A stretch of DNA of 64,000 bases from [Scytonema hofmanni] UTEX 2349 (GTDB taxonomy: Bacteria > Cyanobacteriota > Cyanobacteriia > Cyanobacteriales > Nostocaceae). The translations under genes were made by a program, and so were the position numbers. Below are positions 1 to 7,692 of the stretch, piece by piece; position 1 is the first letter of the stretch, and each line of letters begins with the position of its first letter. The stretch is from NCBI RefSeq assembly GCF_000582685.1, contig NZ_KK073768.1:1674377-1738376 (forward strand), read 5' to 3'. The notes beneath the pieces are model-generated. The model was not told where the DNA came from. It worked only from the letters and a program-made list of their open reading frames with translations, and did no database searches.

Positions 1-221
1 TCGCTTCAAAAAACTGTTTGTCTAGCCCCTCTGAATCTTTTACCTACTGCGAGGTGAGTCTAGAAAAATGCAGTAGAACCGCATAGATTCAGTTTTCAAG
101 GTTCAGCGCTTTGTCTTTCGACAGCTAGGTTTTTTAAGTGGTTGATTACCTTACCACTGCGCTTAGTATATCAGAAAAGCCGTCCTATAAGGACGTAGCT
201 CAGACCCAAAATTTTCGGTAA
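1..221 (+). mobile_element. Right end of an IS200/IS605-type (TnpB-associated) element, possible omegaRNA segment
   Basis: No credible ORF is seen here, but the stretch folds strongly on the plus strand. CTGAATCT (31-38) pairs with AGATTCAG (85-92), enclosing CTACTGC (44-50) with GCAGTAG (70-76). AGTGG (137-141) pairs with CCACT (154-158), and CGTCC (181-185) with GGACG (191-195). The terminus, ACCCAAAATTTTCGGTAA, resembles the ends seen at 12841-12882 and, inverted, at 41459-41507. Serial hairpins ending in a conserved terminus fit the right end of a TnpB-encoding element, where the omegaRNA scaffold lies. The tnpB gene, if any, is left of the window. The assignment is inferred from structure and from the three-way similarity. 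Confidence 0.4.
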
Positions 222-222
222 A

Positions 223-3200
223 ATGAGTGCGATGAAACTAATTAAACAGACTACGCTGCACTGTCAAGAAGGAACTTCTGATAAAGTCTACGAAGTGGAT
301 CTTTGTCAGACTGGTAAGGATCGTTATGTAGTTAACTTCCGTTACGGACGACGGGGTACTAACCTCAAAGAAGGTACGAAAACTACTCAAGCCGTACCTT
401 TAGCACAAGCGCAGCAAGCATTTGACAAGCTGGTTGGCGAAAAGACTAAAAAAGGGTATCGTGATGTTAAGGCTCAAGCAGTTAATTTAGAATCGACACC
501 ACGAGTTGAGAAAAGCGACGATGAGCGTAAACAAGCAATTCTGAATCGACTTGCAGACGACAAACCGAGTAAATGGAAGTTAGAACGGGCAATTTGGCGA
601 GCGGGAGAACTTAAAATTAGTGAAGCGACACCTTTACTAATCAAGCTGATCGGTACTGGTGAACCACTAAGAGATTATTGCATTGCTTGGGCATTGGGTT
701 GGTGTGGGGGTGATAGTGCGATCGCTCCCGTCACTCACCTTTATAATAATCTCTCAAATCCCGAATTTGTTCGCCGCATCGCTTTTGAAGCACTCTTAAA
801 ACTATCTGATGCCGAAAAAACAGCAAGTTTGCAAGCACAACGAATTGAATTTTTACCACCGGAGTTACAAAATTTAGCGCGAAATGGTTCGTCAGAAAAT
901 TTTGCCACAGCTTTATCTAACTATCTAAAACAAGGTAACTACAAGCATTTTGCCGTCTTAGACACGATTTATCAAATTGATAATCAATACCTTCGTCCTG
1001 CACTGCTTGATATTTTATGCACCTCACCTTTCAAACCAAACTATTTTAAACAACTTCGCCATATTTTCAAAATGGCGGAATATCGCCACGATGCTGAAGT
1101 GTTTGGTATTCTTGCTTATGGGTTAGAGATAGAGCAAGCGGGTTTTTCTAGCGAGTCTTATGATGTTAGTCTGCCAAGCGGGGGACATTTAAGAAAGACC
1201 TTATGGAGTGATTATAATCCCCAAACAGGACGCTATGAATCTAAAAGCAGTGAAGTTGAAGCAGAACTAAAACATCCTCAATCAAGAATAGCTTACAGCA
1301 GCAATACTCGTGAATATCTGCTACGACGGGTATGGCGTACTCTCAAACAGTTAGGCGAAGAATGTTACCCTGACTATGTAAAAATGGCTGTAGGCGTTCT
1401 TCTTCAATATTGTGATGCAGATGCTGAAGAAGTAAAAGAGTCAGTTTTCTATCCCTGGAACTCGCCTAGAAGAATAACGCGCAATTGGGATACTTTTGCT
1501 GGATATTTGACATTTAACCATATCCTCTACGAAAACAGTCCCCGCTACGAGTTGAAAACTAATTCTCAAGCGTGGCAGTGTCGGGAAGGTTATAAACCGG
1601 GAGATCCAGAACCGGCAGTTAGAGAAGAAGCTTTTGGGCAACTTTGGGAGCAAAACCCAGATGCGCTTTTACATTTATTATTAGAAAGTGAGTGCGATCG
1701 CGTTCATCATTTTGCAGTCAAAGTTTTGAGAACGTGCGATCGCTTTTGTGCTTCGATTGATATACCTACAATCATCAAACTTGTTAAGAGTTATGAAGTT
1801 ACAGCGCAATTTGCTTTTGAGCTAGCGCTGCTTAATTATAATTCCACTTCACCCAGCATTAAATTAGTTCTTGCTTTAGCGAATTGCCTGTATGAACGCG
1901 CTCGTATTCAAGCTTACCACTGGATAGATGAAAAACGCGAATATTTCTTAGAAGATAGTAACTTTATTGCAGCTTTAGTCACCAGTCAACAGACAGACAC
2001 TCGCATCTTTGCCCGGAGACTTTTAAGTTCTACTATTCTCACAGATACCACTGCAAAAGTATTAATTGGACGCATCATTGCCGAATTAGTAACATTATCC
2101 TCAACCCAAGGGGAAATGGCAAAAGAAATTGGTGAAACTTTACTGTTCAGTTTTGCACCTCAATTGCGTAACTTAGGTTTAAGTGTCATCAATGATTTGT
2201 TGACACATTCACTGTTGGAAATTCAAGAATTAGGCGCTCAGATTTTATTAAATCACGAAATTAGTGCCGAAAACTTGCCGCCAGAAATAATTGAATCATT
2301 ACTTGCATCACCTAACGAATTAGTGCGAGTTATCGGTATTAGACTATTTGGACAGTTACCTGATGAGAAACTCATCGGTGAGGAAAGCATTTTAATTGTC
2401 GCAATGGCAGTGAATGCAAATGCAGAAATTCGCAATGCGATTAAACCTATTATCCATCGTTTAGGAGCCGCTTATCCAGCTTTCAGCATCGATTTAGCAT
2501 CTAATTTTATCGAAGTGCTGCTAACTCCCGAAAAGCATGAAGGTGTTCACAGCTATTTAGTACGTTTGTTGCGGGAAGATTTGCAGGGATGGATGACAAG
2601 CGTTACTAAAGAAACCGCTTTAAATCTACTTGCAGCAAAGTCTTCCGCTGCACAAGAATTAGGTGGTGTGGTGCTGGGTGCAAATAGCAACGCTTGGATA
2701 ACAGAATTTGCCGCTAGCGAAATTGTCAAACTTGCCAATCACGAAATTTTATCAGTGCGAGAAGCCGCACGGCAGATGTTTTTACATATCTTAAATCGCT
2801 TGCGTTTAGATTCCGAAGAAATGTTATCAGCAGTGCGGATGCTAGAGTCAAAATGGCAAGACTCGCGAGAATTTGCCTTTAAGATATTTACTACAGAATT
2901 TGGTTCGGAAGAATTCACAGCCAAAATTTTAGTTAGCATTTGTGATAGCGTGCGTGAAGATGCACGTAGACTTGGACGTGATTTATTAACTCGCAATTTC
3001 CAACAAGCAGATGGACAAGAATATCTCTTGAAATTCAGCGAACATCCATCAGCAGATATGCAGTTATTTACAACTAACTATTTGGAAGAGTATGCTGTAG
3101 ATAATTCAGTACGTTTGCGGGAGTTGATGCCTTATTTTATAAGTGTATTATGCCGCGTCAATTCCGGACGTGTTGCGAAAAAGCGAATTTTTGCTTTTCT

Positions 3201-3387
3201 GGATGCTGAGGCACAAAAAAGCGAAGAAGCGGCTAAAGTTGTGGCTGAAGTTATGACAAGACAATCGCTAACTATGGCAATTGGAGATAAAGCAAAAGCG
3301 ATACAAATTATGTTAAAAATTAAGAAAAGTTATCCTGATTTGTCATTGCCGATTGATGTAAAACCAGTTTCTGAAGTTAGAATTTAA
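223..3387 (+). CDS. WGR-domain protein with HEAT/ARM-like repeats (retron-associated component)
   Basis: A 1054-residue protein. Residues about 5-80 form a WGR domain: the core reads FRYGRRG (39-45), with Tyr in place of the usual Trp, and WGR domains are known to bind nucleic acid in PARPs and MolR-like proteins. The remainder is a long alpha-helical solenoid of HEAT/ARM-type repeats, with recurrent segments about 40 residues apart and helix-rich, Leu/Ala/Glu-rich composition. No signal peptide or membrane segment is seen. A second in-frame ATG lies at 232; neither start has a strong ribosome site. It heads a co-directional set with hicB-like, WH-SWIM and reverse transcriptase genes. This matches my recollection of the retron class (type XIII) that pairs an ARM-repeat protein with a WH-SWIM protein. 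The start lies directly after the transposon-like end at 1-221. Confidence 0.85.
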   Translation: MSAMKLIKQTTLHCQEGTSDKVYEVDLCQTGKDRYVVNFRYGRRGTNLKEGTKTTQAVPLAQAQQAFDKLVGEKTKKGYRDVKAQAVNLESTPRVEKSDDERKQAILNRLADDKPSKWKLERAIWRAGELKISEATPLLIKLIGTGEPLRDYCIAWALGWCGGDSAIAPVTHLYNNLSNPEFVRRIAFEALLKLSDAEKTASLQAQRIEFLPPELQNLARNGSSENFATALSNYLKQGNYKHFAVLDTIYQIDNQYLRPALLDILCTSPFKPNYFKQLRHIFKMAEYRHDAEVFGILAYGLEIEQAGFSSESYDVSLPSGGHLRKTLWSDYNPQTGRYESKSSEVEAELKHPQSRIAYSSNTREYLLRRVWRTLKQLGEECYPDYVKMAVGVLLQYCDADAEEVKESVFYPWNSPRRITRNWDTFAGYLTFNHILYENSPRYELKTNSQAWQCREGYKPGDPEPAVREEAFGQLWEQNPDALLHLLLESECDRVHHFAVKVLRTCDRFCASIDIPTIIKLVKSYEVTAQFAFELALLNYNSTSPSIKLVLALANCLYERARIQAYHWIDEKREYFLEDSNFIAALVTSQQTDTRIFARRLLSSTILTDTTAKVLIGRIIAELVTLSSTQGEMAKEIGETLLFSFAPQLRNLGLSVINDLLTHSLLEIQELGAQILLNHEISAENLPPEIIESLLASPNELVRVIGIRLFGQLPDEKLIGEESILIVAMAVNANAEIRNAIKPIIHRLGAAYPAFSIDLASNFIEVLLTPEKHEGVHSYLVRLLREDLQGWMTSVTKETALNLLAAKSSAAQELGGVVLGANSNAWITEFAASEIVKLANHEILSVREAARQMFLHILNRLRLDSEEMLSAVRMLESKWQDSREFAFKIFTTEFGSEEFTAKILVSICDSVREDARRLGRDLLTRNFQQADGQEYLLKFSEHPSADMQLFTTNYLEEYAVDNSVRLRELMPYFISVLCRVNSGRVAKKRIFAFLDAEAQKSEEAAKVVAEVMTRQSLTMAIGDKAKAIQIMLKIKKSYPDLSLPIDVKPVSEVRI

Positions 3388-3654
3388 ATTATCTGTATTT
3401 CCTTGCGAAGATGGTCAAGTTATTAATTTTAACGAACCGCAGAGACGCAGAGGAAGCAGAGGAAGAAAAAGAGGAGACAATGATATTAACAACTAATCCA
3501 AAATCGCAAATATAAAATCTTTAGTACAATATTGCATAAATTCATGACGAAAATTTATCACAAAAACTCTGCGTCACTCTGCGCTTACCTCCGTGTTCCT
3601 CTGCGTTAAAAAACGCGCTCGTTCTTATGCAAAGCTGTACTTAAAGAATGAATC
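3388..3654. repeat. Spacer with a dispersed repeat copy (about 3565-3645)
   Basis: No gene is seen. The segment around 3565-3645 is highly similar to 33880-33960, both carrying the words CTCTGCGTCACTCTGCGCTT and GCGTTAAAAAACGCGCTCGT. A purine-rich inverted partner (CGCAGAGACGCAGAGG) lies near 3438, so the spacer could fold back on itself. There is no obvious HicA toxin gene here. Confidence 0.6.
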
Positions 3655-3873
3655 ATGAAAGATTATCACATTAACATTTTCTACAGCGAAGAAGATGAAG
3701 GTTATATTGCTGACATACCTGACTTGAAATTCTGTTCTGCTTGGGGTTCAACACCAGAAGAAGCAGTTCACGAGGTAATGATTGCTAAAGCTGCTTGGCT
3801 GGAAACGGCTAGTGCTGAAGGTAAATCTATTCCTCAGCCAAAATATCGACCGATAATTTATCAAGTTGGCTGA
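3655..3873 (+). CDS. HicB-like (type II toxin-antitoxin) family protein, orphan
   Basis: A 72-residue protein with the HicB partial RNase H-like fold signature: the segments YSEEDEGYIADIPDL and EEAVHEVMIAKAAWLETA are characteristic. It lacks the C-terminal ribbon-helix-helix or HTH DNA-binding extension of full antitoxins. No HicA (small double-stranded-RNA-binding-like toxin) is found upstream or downstream, so it is an orphan. It sits between the WGR and SWIM genes, in the same direction. Its 3' end runs into a dispersed repeat (around 3876-3911) similar to one near 10892. It may be a passenger in the retron locus, or a regulator; the sequence does not decide. Confidence 0.8.
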   Translation: MKDYHINIFYSEEDEGYIADIPDLKFCSAWGSTPEEAVHEVMIAKAAWLETASAEGKSIPQPKYRPIIYQVG

Positions 3874-3934
3874 TTGCGATGTCTGATGACAAGTCGCTAC
3901 GCGTCTACGCACTCCATTTATCAAAACTAAAATT

Positions 3935-5569
3935 ATGGAATTTAACTACGCTTATAAACAAAGTACCGCTGTTAACGAAAGCGGTGGAAACACTCAAATG
4001 TCATTTTCTCCAGATACGAAACGTCTCCCGACTTACTTTGTCGGAGAATTGCGGCAAAATGTCGCTTTTCGTGAAGCGATTAGCGCTTTACATGATGTAG
4101 TTGTTTCTGATATGCGGTTTAAACCAAAAGACAAAACTGCTTACAAAGAATGGCGTGCTAAACAAGATGAAATTGATTGGCAATTAGTTGCAGCTATGCG
4201 TCAAGATGTTGCCGTAAAAATTAAACCACTAGAAGAAGAATTAAATCAATTAAGCAAGCGCAGTTCTGCACGCTTTGCTCCTTATTATCAAGCCCAAAGG
4301 CAGTATTTTGACTATCTCTATCAAAAGGATCGGGATGCTTGGTTTGTACTCGATCCAGTAATCACAGTTCATCCCGATGAAGTATTTTTTGAGTGCTTTA
4401 GCGTAGATGAATCGAGTTATGGACGCTTGAGTGCAAGTTACGAAGTCTTTAAAAATATTAATGAATTCGCTTGCGGTACAACGAATGTTGATTACTCGGC
4501 AGCGCTGTACGATGAGTTTCAGAAAATCCGCAGTTATAAGAGTACTCAATTACAAGTTGATCCTTCTGGGTTTGAAGTTCAAACAAAAAACGAAGAAGCT
4601 TATAAAGAAGTCAAAATCGATTTACCTGATAGTTGGGTAAGAGGCTTTTTACAAGTTAGTTCTGCGATGTCTTTACCTGCGACGCAGTTCGATTTGCACC
4701 CGATGGATATCTACAATATCTGTTTTGTTTTGCGTCGCCATAAAGAGACAACCGGACCCCGCAGTATGCGCTATCATTTGAACCCAGGTGAACCTGTGCG
4801 GGTGGTATTTGAACCGTGGAATATTGAAGTAGTTTGTCCGCGATCGCTTTACACAGGAACCCAACCCCAAACAATTCGCGTTTGGGGACGTCGCCGACTG
4901 AACATTTTAGAACGTCTCATCCCCGTTGCCAAAAAATTCACCGTTCATTTGTTGGGTACGGGTATGCCTTCATTCTACGTCGCCGATTTGGGCGATATGT
5001 CCTTTACCCTCGGTTTATCTGGATGGACGGCAAACGACTGGGCGCAATCTGGTAATTTTGATTTAATGGCACCCCGCGCAGACGTTGACGAATGGACGCA
5101 AAAGCTGATTTTTGACGCGCTGCGGGAAAATTGGCGAGAAAGTCCGGATAGCCTTGCACAACGCCTAAATTTAAGTCGCACGGCGGTACTTGGAGCTTTA
5201 AGTGCTTACACGCAAGCAGGACGTGCAATTTACGACTTAAATAAACAAGTTTACCGCGTGCGAGAACTCAGCCGCGAACCCTTACCAATGGAGCGTTTGC
5301 GCTTCGCCAACGAACGAGAAGAAAGCGCAACTCGGTTTTTGAGTCAAAATGCAGTGCGCGTTACTTCAGTAACTGACAATGGCGCATTGATTTTGCAAGG
5401 TAGCGTTAACGACAAAGATAAAACTTTAAATCCATCTTTGACGATTGATAAAGATGAGCGTATAATCGACGCAGAATGTACTTGCAACTGGCATCAGCAA
5501 AACAAGCTGTATAAAGGTCCCTGCGAACACATTCTGGCACTGCGAATGCAACACGCTCGTCAGTGTTAA
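3935..5569 (+). CDS. Winged-helix / SWIM zinc-finger protein (retron-associated component)
   Basis: A 544-residue protein. The C-terminus carries a SWIM zinc finger, C515-x-C517 then C530-x-H532. Residues about 385-443 predict a winged helix (LAQRLNLSRTAVLGALSAYT, then a basic wing ending YRVREL). The N-terminal 380 residues are unrecognised; they contain a predicted coiled coil at about 85-125 and beta-rich sequence from 230 to 360. SWIM domains bind DNA or protein partners. The gene follows the WGR and hicB-like genes, and its stop codon lies inside the a1 arm of the candidate retron RNA, so coding and RNA functions overlap by some 10 nt. An overlapping ORF in another frame from 3879 is treated as a shadow. 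The WH-SWIM, ARM-repeat and RT trio fits type XIII retrons as I recall them. Confidence 0.88.
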   Translation: MEFNYAYKQSTAVNESGGNTQMSFSPDTKRLPTYFVGELRQNVAFREAISALHDVVVSDMRFKPKDKTAYKEWRAKQDEIDWQLVAAMRQDVAVKIKPLEEELNQLSKRSSARFAPYYQAQRQYFDYLYQKDRDAWFVLDPVITVHPDEVFFECFSVDESSYGRLSASYEVFKNINEFACGTTNVDYSAALYDEFQKIRSYKSTQLQVDPSGFEVQTKNEEAYKEVKIDLPDSWVRGFLQVSSAMSLPATQFDLHPMDIYNICFVLRRHKETTGPRSMRYHLNPGEPVRVVFEPWNIEVVCPRSLYTGTQPQTIRVWGRRRLNILERLIPVAKKFTVHLLGTGMPSFYVADLGDMSFTLGLSGWTANDWAQSGNFDLMAPRADVDEWTQKLIFDALRENWRESPDSLAQRLNLSRTAVLGALSAYTQAGRAIYDLNKQVYRVRELSREPLPMERLRFANEREESATRFLSQNAVRVTSVTDNGALILQGSVNDKDKTLNPSLTIDKDERIIDAECTCNWHQQNKLYKGPCEHILALRMQHARQC

Positions 5570-5817
5570 TAAATCACGCGCATTTGTTGAGTTGAAACCT
5601 TGCAATCTGGGCGATGGTTCGTCGTCCTTGCGTTTAGCCTAATCATACATCACTAGCCTACTCTTGACTGTGCTAGGCATTCGGTACTACCCGATATTCC
5701 GGTTTGACTTCTACGAAGTGAATGAGTCGGGTAGTACCGAGCCTAGCTTGAGTTGAGTAGTCTAGTCCAGAGGGATTTACGAAGGGGAACCAACAAAAAA
5801 ACAGCGCGTGATTTTTT
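5559..5817 (+). ncRNA. Candidate retron ncRNA (msr-msd) with a1/a2 arms
   Basis: Arm a1, AAATCACGCGC (5571-5581), pairs perfectly with a2, GCGCGTGATTT (5804-5814). The inner ATTTGTTG (5582-5589) faces CAACAAA (5791-5797). Inside is an msr-like stem-loop, GGGCGA (5609-5614) with TCGTCC (5622-5627), loop TGGTTCG. Next is a long msd-like hairpin: ACTAG (5652-5656) with CTAGT (5762-5766), CTACTC (5658-5663) with GAGTAG (5755-5760), CTAGGC (5673-5678) with GCCTAG (5741-5746), and a perfect 14-bp stem TCGGTACTACCCGA (5681-5694) with 5727-5740 around a 32-nt loop. Position just 5' of a retron-class RT gene and this order (a1, msr, msd, a2) are what retrons show. The branching guanosine and the cDNA ends are not determined. 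Confidence 0.72.
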
Positions 5818-6050
5818 ATATTTATCTAATTAGGCTGGCGAATGAAATTCGCGCCTATACATACAAAACCCACCGACCTGGGTCTTAAAATCTTGAGTCC
5901 GCGCAGGCGGACTTTGTTTGTATAGCCGCGACTTCCAGTCGCTAGGGTTAGTATATATTTATTTTTCTTGAGTCCGCGAAGGCGGACTTTGTTCGTATAG
6001 CCGCGACTTCCAGTCGCTAGGGCGCTTTTTTCACTTGCGCGTGATTTTTT
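5818..6050. repeat. Inserted pair of dispersed hairpin repeats flanked by a duplicated a2 arm
   Basis: The 14-mer GCGCGTGATTTTTT occurs at 5804-5817 and again at 6037-6050. Between them lie two near-identical direct copies (about 5891-5945 and 5970-6022) of a hairpin repeat with the palindromes GTCCGCG/CGCGGAC-like and GCGACTTCCAGTCGC. A third, inverted copy lies at about 19374-19420. The simplest reading is insertion of repeat DNA that duplicated the a2 arm. Confidence 0.6.
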
Positions 6051-6127
6051 CTAACACTACTGACAACTTAAAAACACCAAGGTTAAGGTAGAGACGTCAT
6101 ATTTAGGGTCTCTACAACATCATATAT

Positions 6128-7543
6128 ATGTCTGACCAACCACGTACCCGCCAGGAACTATACGATCGCATTCGACAAGTTGGCAAAGAGGAATTTATCC
6201 TCGAAGAAATGATACGTTATGGTTTCTGGTCTGCACAAGGCGAAATGCCGCAAGATCCAGCAGATGAAATTCGCCGCGCTGGAGAAATTCGCCGGGAATT
6301 GAACGAACTGCGGCAAGAAAGTCGAAAATTACAGGATGAAAAGGAATTACGAAAGCGCTTATTAAAGCAACGTCTAGAAGAATCGCGTCGCAAGCGTCAA
6401 GAAACCAAAGAACGCCGCGAACAAGAACGGCGATCGCGTGCAGAAGCTTGGAAGCAGAAACAGCAACAGGATATTATCTATCTTGGGGAGGATGTATCTG
6501 CGGGGTTAAATAACACCGAAGGCAATGAAGAAAGGTTGCATTCCTACGGTTTACCGTTATGCAACAACGCCGAACAAATTGCCGCTGCGATGGGAATTAC
6601 TCTCGGAAAACTCCGCTTTCTGGCATTTAACCGCAAAACCTCCACAGTTTCGCACTACATCCGCTTCAGAATCCCGAAAAAGACGGGGGGAGAAAGAATA
6701 ATTTCTGCACCTATGCCGAATTTAAAACAGGCACAGCATTGGATTTTGGCGAATATTTTGGAAAAGCTGGAACTTCATGACGCTGCACATGGCTTTAGAC
6801 GCGATCGCTCTATCGTTACCAATGCTACACCCCATGTCGGCGCTGATGTAATTATCAACTTTGATTTAAAGAACTTTTTCCCATCCATTTCTTATAAACG
6901 AGTCAAAGGTTTATTTCACTCCTTCGGCTATTCCGAAGCAGCGGCAACAATTTTCGGCTTGGTGTCTACCGCTGCGGAAGTCGAAACTTTAGAAATTGAC
7001 GGCAAAACTTATTATGTCGCAGTCGATGAACGTCACCTTCCCCAAGGTTCCCCGGCAAGTCCGGCAATTACTAACTTACTCTGTCGCCGTTTAGACCGAC
7101 GTTTAACGGCGATGGCAGAAAAATTAGGTTTTATTTACACCCGCTACGCAGACGATTTAACCTTTTCTGCTTCTGGCGACAGTCTGCGTTATATATGTAA
7201 TATACTTAAACGCACAGAATCAATTGTTGCCCACGAAGGTTTCACCATCAACGAAGAAAAAACCCGAATTCTGCGAAAATCTCGCCAGCAGGAAGTTACC
7301 GGAGTAGTGGTAAACGATAAACCCAACGTTGACAACAAAACATTAAAACGCTTTCGCGCTACCCTCTTTCAAATTGAGAAAGACGGTTTAGAAGGAAAGC
7401 ACTGGGGCAACTCTGATAATTTAATCGCTGCCATTGGTGGCTTTGCCAATTTTGTCGCAATGGTAAATCCAGAAAAAGGTGCAGAGTTTCAACAGCAAGT
7501 GCAGCGCATCAAAAATAAATATGTTCGCAACGGTAGGAGTTAG
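6128..7543 (+). CDS. Retron-type reverse transcriptase with N-terminal coiled coil
   Basis: A 471-residue RNA-directed DNA polymerase. The palm motifs are clear: FDLKNFFPS (245-253, catalytic D246), LPQGSPASPAITN (304-316) and RYADD (339-343). Retron diagnostic motifs are both present: NAxxH as NATPH (232-236) and VTG (390-392). There is no maturase (domain X) or HNH endonuclease, so it is not a group II intron protein, and no template/variable repeat pair suggests a diversity-generating element. Residues about 45-115 form a highly charged Arg/Glu/Lys coiled coil, an N-terminal extension many retron RTs lack. The gene is about 310 nt downstream of the first a2 arm and 64 nt downstream of the duplicated one. 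A short imperfect hairpin (GTAGAGACG...GTCTCTAC, about 6089-6115) precedes the start. Confidence 0.95.
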   Translation: MSDQPRTRQELYDRIRQVGKEEFILEEMIRYGFWSAQGEMPQDPADEIRRAGEIRRELNELRQESRKLQDEKELRKRLLKQRLEESRRKRQETKERREQERRSRAEAWKQKQQQDIIYLGEDVSAGLNNTEGNEERLHSYGLPLCNNAEQIAAAMGITLGKLRFLAFNRKTSTVSHYIRFRIPKKTGGERIISAPMPNLKQAQHWILANILEKLELHDAAHGFRRDRSIVTNATPHVGADVIINFDLKNFFPSISYKRVKGLFHSFGYSEAAATIFGLVSTAAEVETLEIDGKTYYVAVDERHLPQGSPASPAITNLLCRRLDRRLTAMAEKLGFIYTRYADDLTFSASGDSLRYICNILKRTESIVAHEGFTINEEKTRILRKSRQQEVTGVVVNDKPNVDNKTLKRFRATLFQIEKDGLEGKHWGNSDNLIAAIGGFANFVAMVNPEKGAEFQQQVQRIKNKYVRNGRS

Positions 7544-7568
7544 AACCATTACAATAGACATCTCCGAA

Positions 7569-7660
7569 AAAGTAGAGACGCGAAATAAAGTAGAGACGCG
7601 TTAGCGAAGCGGGACGAAGTTCAATTTCGCGTCTCTACAAGGGTTCTGGATGACGCATAT
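7569..7660. repeat. Dispersed GTAGAGACG hairpin repeat
   Basis: Two GTAGAGACGCG words (about 7570 and 7590) face an inverted CGCGTCTCTAC (about 7648-7658), giving a fold-back of about 90 nt. It is followed by GGGTTCTGGATGACGCATATTTA, a tail shared with other copies (for example near 12883). It lies between the convergent RT and FG-GAP genes and may act as a bidirectional terminator. Confidence 0.6.
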
Positions 7661-7692
7661 TTAATTTCTGCCAGATGTCTAATCAAATTGTA

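Noticed and set aside
3388..3935. HicA toxin partner for the HicB-like gene
   Set aside because: No small ORF with HicA features in either strand near 3655-3873.
6128..7543. Group II intron or diversity-generating RT
   Set aside because: No maturase domain X or HNH, no template/variable repeats or accessory Avd gene; retron motifs NATPH and VTG are present.
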